Origin: Symbiodinium natans
Taxonomy: Eukaryota; Sar; Dinophyceae; Suessiales; Symbiodiniaceae
Direction of reading: 5' to 3'
Length of the DNA stretch: 64,000 nucleotides
Assembly: GCA_905221605.1 (NCBI GenBank)
Contig: CAJNDS010000203.1
Location: 1-64,000, forward strand
How positions within the stretch are numbered: position 1 is the first letter of the stretch; every line of letters begins with the position of its first letter. The position numbers were made by a program, and so were the translations under genes. Below the pieces are notes generated by a model, which did not search any database, was not told the DNA's origin, and saw nothing but the letters and a program-made list of their open reading frames with translations. Positions 52,958-62,861 of this stretch are shown piece by piece.

Positions 52958-53396
52958 ACTTGCCCGGCCTCATGCGGAGACTCTGCTAGCGGACGCAAGT
53001 TCTCGGACGCGCCCTCGGCGTCCTCAACATCATTGCAGCTAGCTTCTGCTCACAGGATGCTTTTGCAGTTTGCAGGTTCGAGGTGCAGCATTAGGGGAGC
53101 TGCCTCTCCTCCACCCTCCCCTTCTCACCCAGTGCCGTGAGGCCTTCGCTGGAGCATTTGCAGATGTGGGGCAGAAGTGCTCTGCGGCGTCTTCTGCCTT
53201 TTCATGACCGAGGTTCTCCGGGTTAGGGGCTGCTGTGGTCAGGAGCATGCTCAGGACTTCTGAAGGTGCAAATCTTCGCTCGTAGCTTCTGGACAAAAGG
53301 TGTCACCCTTCCAATTGCCCAGCCTCAGCTGGAGTTTCTTCGGAGAGAGGCCGTAAGTTCTCGGGCAGGCCCTCGGCGTCCTGCATAGCTTGTTTT
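52958..53396 (-). CDS. Leader exons X1, Y, X of the A12-A8 run
   Basis: X1 is 53313-53396. The ATG at 53396 is true and the stop after GQLEG is TGA within GGGTGACAC, so GTGACA would be the donor. Y is about 53125-53226 (NLGHEKAEDAAEHFCPTSAN) and X about 52958-53042. Confidence 0.45.
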
Positions 53397-53726
53397 GCTG
53401 TAGGGTTTAGAGTTCAGGCATGCGATTTCAGGTTCTGCGCTGAGGTTCTCGGCGCCTCCTGCTTGGGGTCACCATGGATGCCTTCACGGCGCTTCTCGAG
53501 GGTCTGCGCCTGCGGTAGTAGGTTTAGGCTTCTATAGGGCTTCCGAAAAATGAGGGTGGACTTTTTTGTAGGGGGTGGGGGAGGGGGGGGGGGGGTCCTG
53601 CAAGAAGGCGCTGAAGCTATCTTCGGACAAACCCCACTTGGGAAAGTACCGAATCGACGGCTTGCAAGGAGCCTGGGGATGTCTCCGGTCCGTGATCCAA
53701 CTAAACCTCGAACCCTAAGCCCTAAA

Positions 53727-53831
53727 CTACTGTTTGCTTAAGAACACCCCCAAGAAATAAATATATTCCTAATAAGTGCAATTTAGGGATTATTGCTTTG
53801 ATTTTTTTGAGGGCTCTTAAGCCAATAGTAG
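53727..53831. mobile_element. MITE-like inverted-repeat element, family 1, copy 2
   Basis: The left end is CTACTGTTTGCTTAAGAAC. The right end, read in reverse complement, is CTACTATTGGCTTAAGAGC. The interior has CCTAATAAG and GGGATTATTG as in copy 1. TAAA flanks both sides and may be a target duplication, or part of the telomere-like host sequence. Confidence 0.75.
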
Positions 53832-54206
53832 TAAACCCATGAAAGATGTGGGATGCAACAGTGATGCAATTATAGGGCCTGTTGCACCACAGACTGTAGA
53901 ACCAGATGCGTCGAGCTGGGGTCGGAAGGCGCATCATCTGAGGCCTTGCGCCAACATTGTGTGAATGCGTCTCCCATGTATCACAGTTCTGGGAAAACAG
54001 CTCGCTCTCGTCGCGCACTCTGGATGTTTTTGACAGAACCCACGTGCAGAGGGTCTATGGGCCTCAGGTGCAGCATCCTCTGTGGCCAGCGCCTGCCAAT
54101 CGGAAAGGGCAATGCGCACCAGGATCTTGTGTTTAGGGCTGATTCTGGCGGTGAACTCCGACTGGCCTACAGCATTCGATTGAAGTCCCAAGCGAACACT
54201 CAACTG

Positions 54207-54249
<43 letters not shown>

Positions 54250-54814
54250 CCCTCCAAACGCCGAAGCCGAAGCCATGAGCTCTTGATCTCCTCAAGCCCC
54301 GGCCGTACAACAGCACCAGGAACAATGTCAGATACTAATGCCCTAAACCTTAAACCCTGAACCCTAAACCCTCACTGCGTTGGATCTTGCATTGCCCTCT
54401 CGCCTCCGCCATGACAAGGGTCGCGCATTTGTTGGTTTCCGCAGCCTCTATGGCGTCGGAAGGCACATCATCTGAGGCCTCGCCGAGGGCTTGAGTGTTA
54501 AGGGCTTGGGCCTCTCTTTTAACAATCGATTACAATCGAGAAAAAACAGGTTCGAAAGGCGTTCGTGTCATGGGAAGAACGCCATGTGAACTACGACACA
54601 GTCTGATAGTGCGATCAAAACTACTGACTACCCAGCAACCTCTGATTTCAGGCAGGCTTAAGACAAACAGGCCACTCCTCTATTGACTCTCTATTCAGGG
54701 CGGGCAGGACCCACTATGGCAAAAGACACATAGGTGTCTTCGTGGTCGCGGCATTTCGGCACTCAGCAGCACATGACGACACAGACTGCCAAGAGTCCTT
54801 AATCCTGACAATGA
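53832..54814. other. Spacer with W-, Z-like and telomere-like segments
   Basis: W-type near 53910-53942, Z-like near 54049-54098, (CA)n at 54209-54239, CCCTAAA units at 54346-54372, and a second W-type near 54447-54480. It parallels 42145-42720 closely, so the two spacers are duplicates. Confidence 0.55.
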
Positions 54815-54861
54815 GTTAAGAAGCCGTGGGCCTCAGGTCCAGCATCCTCTGTGGCCAGCGC
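54815..54861 (-). CDS. Exon Z of gene A13, shortened
   Basis: The Z copy has lost the CCGTGCAG end and the usual GTTGAC donor. The acceptor TCGACAG is intact. Probably not functional as a 50-nt exon. Confidence 0.35.
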
Positions 54862-54954
54862 CTGTCGATCGGAAAGCGCAATGGCTTTAGTTTAGCGCTA
54901 ATTCCAGTGGCTACTTGGTTTTGACTGGAGCCGGGGATTGGCTACATGACTCGC

Positions 54955-56076
54955 CAAGGTTTCAGGGACGTCCTTTCTGGCATCACTGTCGACACAGGCA
55001 GCCCCCCCAGCATCGGCTGCCTCATCAGCTGCCTTGTCCTCCCGTGAGCCACTTTCGCGCAGCGTGACGTCACCATCCTCCTCCCAAACACCCGAGCCGG
55101 ACTCGTCGGCCTCGGACGCATCATCGGCGGATTCAGGGACGTTCTCCCCAGCATCACTGTCGACACAGGCAGCCTCCCCAGCATCGGCCGCCTCGTCGAC
55201 CGCCTTGCCCTGCTTTGCACCGCCTGGAGTGTCGCCCTCTGGGTCAGCATACTCGGCCTCGTGAAGCGGCTGACTGTCATCCTTCACAGTACCCGACCCA
55301 GACTCCGCATCATCGGTGGCTTCATTTTTGGCTTCAGGGACATGCTCTCCAGCGTCACCGTCGACACAGGCAGCCTCTCCAGCATCGGCTGCCTCATCAA
55401 CTGCTTTGTCCTGCTTTGAACCACCGGCAGTGTCGTTCTCTGGCTCATGAACCGCGATCTCACTGTCATCAGCGTTGTTCTGTCGCCCCTCGGCCGAACC
55501 ACCCTCCTGCGCACCATCGCACTCTTTGTTGTGCAGGGGAACAGCTTTGCCCGCATCAGGAGGCACATCGGCCTCAGATACATCGTCCTCCTCCTCCTCC
55601 ACGTCGGCAGAGCCTTGTGATGAATACTCCTCTGAGGACTCGTCGTACTCGTCCCCCTCCTCATCCTCTTCAGGGGCCGTGAAGTACTCCTCCTCATCCT
55701 CAGCTGCGCGGTCTGACGCATCGACCTTTACATCTTCCTCCTCCTCCTCCTCCTCCTCCTCCTCCTCCTCCTCCTCATAGCTGTGCCCCTCCGATCCGCA
55801 ATACTCGTCGCATGCGTCGTCACTTGCACGACTTGGCTTCGCCTCCCTACCCTCTGCATCGGCATACTTCTCCACTGAGCCCTGTGACAAGTACTCACCT
55901 GAGTACTTGTCGTACTCGGCCTGGGCACTGTCTTCTTCGCCCCTGTCATCCGATCCAGACGGTCCATCCGAGGCCTGTGCTGGAGCATCTGCAGACGTGG
56001 CGCAGAGGTTGTCTGCGGCGTCTTCGACCTTTTCAACATCTTTTCGTGGTCGAGGTTCTCTAGAACTCTTGGCTTG
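54955..56076 (-). CDS. Acidic-repeat protein A13
   Basis: The Y module and head are in frame (CGSEGHSYEEEE with a Glu run of about 13 encoded by GAG repeats). The second DEYSDEYSSQGS block is shortened, and GSEEELREDCSGSEYSYE is missing. Two 72-type units have internal deletions. The G tract is 7 nt and the end reads AACVDSDARKDVPETLASHV, with a GCGAGT donor (54949-54954). The unspliced frame would close at 54898. Confidence 0.6.
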
Positions 56077-56249
56077 GCAGGTACTGTAAGTAGGGGTACG
56101 ATTTTGGGGTCCTCATTGTAAGGGAATCCGACTATTCGGGGGTCTGTTTTAGGGTCCCCTACTTGCGTAGCATAAGCGTGTTCTGGGCTTCTGACGGTGC
56201 AAATCTTAGTACTTCTTCTGCGCAGGAGATGGAGTTGCAAAATGCAACC

Positions 56250-56652
56250 TTCCTTCTACTTGCCCGGCCTCATGCGGAGACTCTGCGAGCGGACGCAAGT
56301 TCTCGGACGCGCCCTCGGCGTCCTCAACATCATTTCTGCTCGCAGGATGCTTTTGCAGTTTGCAGGTTCGAGGTGCAGCATTAGGGGAGCTCCCTCCACC
56401 CTCCCCTTCTCACCTTCGCTGGAGCATCTGCAGATGTGGGGCAGTGCTCCGCGGCGTCTTCTGCCTTTTCATGACCGAGGTTCTCCGAGTTAGGGGGTGC
56501 TGTGGTCAGGAGCATGCTCAGGACTTCTGAAGGTGCAAATCTTCGCTCGTAGCTTCTGGACAAAAGGTGTCACCCTTCCAACTGCCCAGCCTCAGCTGGA
56601 GTTTCTTCGGAGAGAGGCCGTAAGTTCTCGGGCAGGCCCTCGGCGTCCTGCA
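56250..56652 (-). CDS. Leader exons X1, Y, X of gene A13, start codon lost
   Basis: The X1 copy (about 56569-56652) reads GTG CAG GAC where the others have ATG CAG GAC, so the conserved start is gone. A new ATG two bases upstream is out of frame. Y is about 56405-56490, with part missing, and X about 56250-56335. Confidence 0.4.
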
Positions 56653-57507
56653 CATGTTGCATTTTGCTGTGGGGTTTAGAGTTAAGGCATGCGATTTCAG
56701 GTTCTGCGCTGAGGTTCTCGGCGCCTCCTGCTTGGGGTCACCATGGATGCCTTCACGGCGCTTCTCGAGGGTCTGCGCCTGCGGTAGTAGGTTTAGGCTT
56801 CTATGGGGGCTTCCGAAAAAAAGAGGGAATGAGGGTTGCACTTTTTTGTAGGGGGTGGGGGAAGGGGGTGGGTTCCTGCAACGAGGCTTTTGTTTCAATC
56901 TTCGGACAAACCCCACTTGGGAAGGTACCGAACCGACGGCTTGCAAGGAGCCTGGGGATGTCTCCGGTCCGTGATCCAACTAAAAACCCCCAAAGAATTG
57001 TACCCATAACCCGAAAATGCCCCAAGTACAGGAATGCTTGGTCATGGATATCACCATGCCGGATCTCTGCCTGCATGACTGACGCAGAGCCACAGGGTGC
57101 TTGTTTTGTAGTGACACTGGGCTACGCCTGTTGAACCGTACAGAGAAGCTGCGGGCCTCAGGTTCAGCATCCTCTGCGGCCATCGCCTGTCGATCGGAAA
57201 GGGCAACGTGCAGCACGACCTGTTTTAGCGTAAATTCGGGCGGCTGCTTGGTTTCGACTGTAGCCGGGGTCTGGCCGACATGACTCGCCATGGTCTGCCT
57301 TTTGCACCGGAACCAGACGGACCGAGCTGGCGTCGGAAGGCACATCATCTGAGGCCTCGCCGAGGGCTTGAGTGTTCAGTGCTTGGGCCTCTAATCGAGA
57401 AAAAGGGTTCGAAAGGCGTTCGTGTCATGGGAAGAACGCCGCGTGAACTGCGACACAGTCCGGTAGTGCGATCGGGACTACTGACAATGAGTTGCACCCC
57501 GGTCAAC
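56653..57507. other. Spacer with Z-like and W-type copies
   Basis: It holds the X1 flank, a Z-like copy near 57137-57186 and a W-type segment near 57318-57350. It lacks the telomere and element block and joins the 43790-type spacer repeat directly at about 56990. Confidence 0.5.
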
Positions 57508-57554
57508 CGTGCAAAGAAGGCGTGGGCCTCAGGTCCCTCCTCTGTGGCCAGCAC
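57508..57554 (-). CDS. Exon Z of gene A14 (47 nt)
   Basis: A Z copy with a 3-nt deletion (gtccctcctctg), which keeps frame. Acceptor TCGACAG is changed to TCGACAGG TGC. The intron to A14 is 57555-57649. Confidence 0.45.
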
Positions 57555-57649
57555 CTGTCGATTGGAAAGCGCAATGTGCTTTTGTTCAGCGTTACTTCCA
57601 GTGGCTACTTGGTTTGGACCGGAGCCGGGGATTGGCCGACATGACTCAC

Positions 57650-58779
57650 CAAGGTTTCAGGGACGGTTCCCCAGCCTCGTCTGCCTCATCAACTGTTTTG
57701 TCCTCCTTTGAGCCGCGCAGCGTGACGTCACCATCCTCCTCCCCAACATCCGAGCCGGACTCATCGGCCTCGGCCGCATCATCGGCGGCTTCATCTTCGG
57801 CTTCAGGGACATGCTCTCCAGCGCCACCGTCGACACAGGCAGCCGCTCCAGCATCGGCTGCCTCGTCGACCGCCTTGCCCTGCTTCGCACCGCCTGGAGT
57901 GTCGCCCTCTGGGTCAGCATCCTCGGCCTCATGAAGCGGGATCTGACTGTCATCCTTCAAAGCACCCGACTCGGACTGATCGGCCCCGGCCGCATCATCG
58001 GCGGCTTCATCTTCGGCTTCAGGGACATGCTCAACAGCATCACCGTCGACATAGGCAGCCTCTCCAGCATCGGCTGCCTCATCAACTGCTTTGTCCTGCT
58101 TTGAACCACCGGCAGTGTCGTTCTCTAGCTCATGAATCGCGATCTCACTGTCATCAGCGTTGTTCTGTCGGCCCTCGGCCGAACCAACCTCCTGCGCACC
58201 ATCGCACTCTTTGTTGTGCAGGGAACCAGCTTTGCCCGCATCAGGAGGCACATCGGCCTGAGATACATCGTCTTCCTCCTCCTCCTCCTCATCCTCCTCC
58301 TCATAGCTGTACTCCGACCCTGAGCAGTCTTCCCTTAGCTCCTCTTCAGAACCCTCCACGTCGGCAGAGCCTTGTGACGAATACTCATCTGAGTACTCGT
58401 CGTACTCGTCCCCCTCCTCATCCTCGTCAGGGGCCGTGACTTCTTCGCCCCTGTCATCCGATCCAGACTCGTGTGGGTACTCCTCCTCATCCTCTGCTGC
58501 TCGGTCTGACGCATCGACCTTTACATCTTCCTCCTCCTCCTCCTCCTCATAGCTGTGCCCCTCCGATCCGCAATACTCGTCGCATGCGTCGTCACTTGCA
58601 CGACTTGGCTTCGCCTCCCTACCCTCTACATCGGCATACTTCTCCACTGAGCCCTGTGACGAGTACTCATCTGAGGCCTCTGCTGGAGCATCTGCAGATG
58701 TGGGGCAGAGGTTGTCTGCGGCGTCTTCGACCTTTTCAACTTCGTTTTGTAGTCGAGGTTCTCTAGAACTCTGCGCTTG
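57650..58779 (-). CDS. Acidic-repeat protein A14
   Basis: The head contains long Glu runs (YEEEDEEEEEEDDVSQADVP) and YPHESGSDDRGEEVTAPDED. Two 72-type units follow, then GSDVGEEDGDVTLRGSKEDK. The whole G tract and the AACVDSD region are deleted (gggacggttccccag), so the end is AGEPSLKPW at the GTGAGT donor (57644-57649). The Y module joins in frame. Note 5-A runs in the Y region are replaced by TTGAAAAGG without GAT. Confidence 0.6.
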
Positions 58780-58959
58780 GCAGGTACTATATGGCGGTCT
58801 ACGATATTAGGGGTAGAGAGAACTCGACTATTTGGGGGTCTATTTTGGGGGTCTCCTACTTGCGTAGCATGCGCAAGGCAAGCGTGCTCAGGGCTTCTGA
58901 CGGTGCAAATCTGAGCACTCCTTCTGCGAAAGAGATGGAGTTGCAAAATGCAACCTTCC

Positions 58960-59390
58960 TTCTAATTGCCCTGCCTCAGGCGCAGATTCTGCGAGCGGAC
59001 GCAAGTTCTCGGACGTGCCGCCCTCGGCGTCCTCAACATCATTACATGTAGCTTCTGCCTCTCCTCCACCTCCCCTTCTCCCCCGGTGCCGTGAGGCCTC
59101 CGCTGGAAGATCTGCAGATGCAGGGTCGCGGTACTCTGCGGTGTCTTCGGCCTTTTCAAAGTTGTGTCGTGGTCGAGGTTCTCTAGAGAGTTTTCTACAC
59201 AATGCAAGCGTCTTCAGGGCACCTGAAGGTGCAAATCTTAGTTCGCAGCTGCTGGGCAAGAAAGGGTATGGGTACACTCCCTTCATCTCCCTTCAATCGC
59301 CCAGCCTCAGCCGGAGTTTCTGCGGAGAGCGGACGGTTCTCGAGCGCGCCCCCGGCGTCCTCAACATCATTACTTGAAGCCTCTGCTCGC
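58960..59390 (-). CDS. Exons X, Y, X upstream of A14, fused in one frame
   Basis: The frame 58888-59286 is open through Y (SREPRPRHNFEKAEDTAEY, PASADLPAEASRHRG) and X (NDVEDAEGGTSENLRPLAES, then GQLEG) without a stop. This supports the acidic frame for both modules. X at about 59282-59390 (GGALENRPLSAETPAEAGRL) continues as KGDEGSVPIPFLAQQ. Upstream comes exon D2 instead of an X1 start exon. Confidence 0.45.
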
Positions 59391-59489
59391 AGGATGCTGG
59401 CAGCTTCTGCGCAAATCCTGAACCATGTTTGGGCTCTCCATGGCTCTCCCCCGAAAAAAAGCCTGGTTTTCGGAGCGCTTTGCTTCTGC

Positions 59490-59610
59490 TTGATGCTTGG
59501 CCAGTGCTTGGCGCTTTCGCGAAGGACCCGCGTTCCATCCAACTCCCGATGTCCTCCAGATTCGCGCCGAACACGTCTTCGATCTCCCGGATGTCGCGCG
59601 CCTCCTCGTC
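59490..59610 (-). CDS. Exon D2
   Basis: After the acceptor TTCTGACAG the frame reads DEEARDIREIEDVFGANLED and IGSWMERGSFAKAPSTGQ. The 3' border is unknown. Homologues at 8942 and 62503. Confidence 0.5.
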
Positions 59611-59966
59611 CTGTCAGAACGAAACCTTGAACTTTGAACCGTTCCTGAACACATGCGATCACGCCCCAAAACTCCTACAACCCACTTAAAGACTCTAAAT
59701 CCTCAAGCCTCAACTAAAAAAACTGCCGAAGCCCCTAGGACCGAAACCCCACAAGCTGGGAGGGCCTAGGGCCCTTTCGAAACCTAAACAAATCCTGACC
59801 CGCGCGGCTCATGGAAGACGTTTGGGGTTTCGAAAGTATGAGTACCCAACATCGCCCCCCCCAATTGCCCAGGGGCTCGACCGAGGTCAGTGGGCACTTT
59901 CGTGGCTTTGGCCGTCTTGGAGTTTTATGATGCTTCCTTATTTGTTCAGGGTTTAGGGCTTAGGGC

Positions 59967-60263
59967 TTAAATTGAATTACGGACGTTCTCCGCCTCGGCT
60001 GGGCCATGGGACTCGGCAACATCTTCACCGACCTCGGCATCACTTCGGCTTACACCAGCGAAGACTTCGAACAGTGTAGACCAGAACTTTAAGTCTTGAA
60101 ACAACACTTCCAACATGAAGAGAGGCAAAGGGAGACGCAAGCCTTCTAGGGCCTTCCATGAAGGAAGACAAGGGGAGACAAGCACATCGACCAGTCGGAC
60201 ATTCTTAGAAGGAACTGGCAACCCCAACAGTCTGCCGTTTGCGGGAACCATCGGGTGAATCAT
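59967..60263 (-). CDS. Conserved hypothetical protein or exon G2 (98 aa)
   Basis: Paralogue of G1 with an ATG start: RLLGLPVPSKNVRLVDVLVS, CLPSWKALEGLRLPLPLFML, EVLFQDLKFWSTLFEVFAG. The end AENVRNSI is followed by TAA, but GTAATT within the last codons is a donor candidate. It lies between F (upstream) and D2 (downstream). Confidence 0.55.
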   Translation of the reverse strand: MIHPMVPANGRLLGLPVPSKNVRLVDVLVSPCLPSWKALEGLRLPLPLFMLEVLFQDLKFWSTLFEVFAGVSRSDAEVGEDVAESHGPAEAENVRNSI

Positions 60264-60345
60264 CTAGGCTCCTGCGATAGGGTCTTGAAGATGGATCGCT
60301 TGGCACCCGGCTGGGAGAGAATGAATGGCATCCTTCGCAGACTGC

Positions 60346-61675
60346 TCATGGTTGGGTTTGTTGGCTCGTTCGCGAAACGTCAAGTCTCAAGTCTGGGGAC
60401 TTGAGGGCACTGACAATTATGTCTGCAACTCCCAAACAAGTTGAATGCGGGTCCTCTTCGACTGCATCAGAGACTTCAATGGCTTCGGCGTCGCTCCGAC
60501 ACTCCTCCCCCACTTCCTCCTTCTCCTCTGCCTCCAAATGCTCGCCATCGCCCTCGTCCTCACGGGCCTCAACGCCCTCCCCAGCTTCAGCATCCTCGGC
60601 CTCATGAAGCGGGATCTGACTGTCATCCTTCAAAGCACCCGACCCGGACTGATCGGCCTCGGCCGCATCATCGGCGGCTTCATCTTCGGCTTTAGGGACA
60701 TGCTCTCCAGCGTCACCGTCGACACAGGCAGCCTCTCCAGCATCGGCTGCCTCGTCGACCGCCTTGCCCTGCTTCGCACCGCCTGGAGTGTCGCCCTCTG
60801 GGTCAGCATCCTCGGCCTCATGAAGCGGGATCTGATTGTCATCCTTCAAACCACCCGACTCGGACTGATCGGCCCCGGCCGCATCATCGGCGGCTTCATT
60901 TTTGGCTTCAGGGACATGCTCTCCAGCGTCACCGTCGACACAGGCAGCCTCTCCAGCATCGGCTGCCTCATCAACTGCTTTGTCCTGCTTTGAACCAGCG
61001 GCAGTGTCGTTCTCTAGCTCATGAATCGCGATCTCACTGTCATCTGCATTGTTCTGTCGGCCCTCGGCCGAACCAACCTCCTGCGCACCATCGCACTCTT
61101 TGTTGTGCAGGGAACCAGCCTTGCCCGCATCAAGAGGCACATCGGCCTCAGATACATCGTCTTCCTCCTCCTCCTCCTCATCCTCCTCCTCATAGCTGTA
61201 CTCCGACCCTGAGCAGTCTTCCCTTAGCTCCTCTTCAGAACCCTCCACGTCGGCAGAGCCTTGTGACGAATACTCATCTGAGTACTCGTCGTACTCGTCC
61301 CCCTCCTCATCCTCGTCAGGGGCCGTGACTTCTTCGCCCCTGTCATCCGATCCAGACTCGTGTGGGTACTCCTCCTCATCCTCTGCTGCTCGGTCTGACG
61401 CATCGACCTTTACATCTTCCTCCTCCTCCTCCTCCTCCTCCTCATAGCTGTGCCCCTCCGATCCGCAATACTCGTCGCATGCGTCGTCACTTGCACGACT
61501 TGGCTTCGCCTCCCTACCCTCTGCATCGGCATACTTCTCCACTGAGCCCTGTGACGAGTACTCATCTGAGGCCTCTGCTGGAGCATCTGCAGATGTGGGG
61601 CAGAGGTTGCCTGCGGCGTCTTCGACCTTTTCAACTTCGTTTTGTGGTCGAGGTTCTCTAGAACTCTGCGCTTTG
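60346..61675 (-). CDS. Acidic-repeat protein A15 fused to module E
   Basis: Y, head and two repeat units are as in A14, but after SGALKDDSQIPLHEAEDAEA the frame continues into GVEAREDEGDGEHLEAEEKE and module E (GEECRSDAEAIEVSDAVEED, STCLGVADIIVS) instead of the G-tract end. It closes with SRTSQQTQP, because the copy has one G less than A16 in tggttgggtttg, before module F. The fusion shows that the acidic repeats have captured a different 3' end. Confidence 0.6.
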
Positions 61676-61849
61676 CAGGTACTATATGGTGGTCTACCAT
61701 ATTAGGGGTAGAGAACTCGACTATTTGGGGGGTCTATTTTGGGGGTCCCCTACTTGCGTAGCATGCGCAAGGCAAGCGTGCTCAGGGCTTCTGACGGTGC
61801 AAATCTGAGCACTCCTTCTGCGAAAGAGATGGAGTTGCAAAATGCAACC

Positions 61850-62285
61850 TTCCTTCTAATTGCCCTGCCTCAGGCGGAGATTCTGCGAGCGGACGCAAGT
61901 TCTCGGACGTGCCGCCCTCGGCGTCCTCAACATCATTACATGTAGCTTCTGCCTCTCCTCCACCTCCCCTTCTCCCCCGGTGCCGTGAGGCCTCCGCTGG
62001 AAGATCTGCAGATGCAGGGCCGCGGTACTCTGCGGTGTCTTCGGCCTTTTCAAAGTTGTGTCGTGGTCGAGGTTCTCTAGAGAGTTTTCTACACAATGCA
62101 AGCGTCTTCAGGGCACCTGAAGGTGCAAATCTTAGTTCGCAGCTGCTGGGCAAGAAAGGGTACGGGTACACTCCCTTCATCTCCCTTCAATCGCCCAGCC
62201 TCAGCCGGAGTTTCTGCGGAGAGCGGACGGTTCTCGAGCGCGCCCTCGGCGTCCTCAACATCATTACTTGAAGCCTCTGCTCGCA
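61850..62285 (-). CDS. Exons X, Y, X upstream of A15
   Basis: Near-identical to 58960-59390 (period about 2.89 kb). X about 62180-62285, Y about 61975-62080, X about 61850-61945, all open in one acidic frame. Confidence 0.45.
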
Positions 62286-62389
62286 GGATGCTGGCAGCTT
62301 CTGCGCAAATCCTGAACCATGTTTGGGCTCTCCATGGCTCTCCCCGAAAAAAAAGCCTGGTTTCGGAGCGCTTTGCTTCTGCTTGATGC

Positions 62390-62503
62390 TTGGCCAGTGC
62401 TTGGCGCTTTCGCGAAGGACCCGCGTTCCATCCAATTCCCGATGTCCTCCAGATTCGCGCCGAACACGTCTTCGATCTCCCGGATGTCGTGCGCCTCCTC
62501 GTC
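62390..62503 (-). CDS. Exon D3
   Basis: DEEAHDIREIEDVFGANLED after the same TTCTGACAG acceptor. One Arg-to-His change from D2. The downstream flank has lost one base relative to D2. Confidence 0.5.
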
Positions 62504-62861
62504 CTGTCAGAACGAAACCTTGAACTTTGAACGTTTCTGAACACGTGCGATCACGCCCCAAAACTCCTACAACCCACTGAAAGACTCTAAATCCTCAAGC
62601 CTCAACTTAAAACTGCCGAAGCCCTAGGACCTAGGACCGAAACCACACAAGCTGGGAGGGCCTAGGGCCCTTTCGAAACCTGAACAAATCCTGACCCGCG
62701 CGGTTCATGGAAGACGTTTGGGGTTTCGAAAGTATGAGTACCCAACATCGCCCCCCCAATTGCCCAGGGGCTCGACCGAGGTCAGTGGGCACTTTCGTGG
62801 CTTTGGCCGTCTTGGAGTTTTATGATGCTTCCTTATTTGTTCGGGGTTTAGGGCTTAGGGT

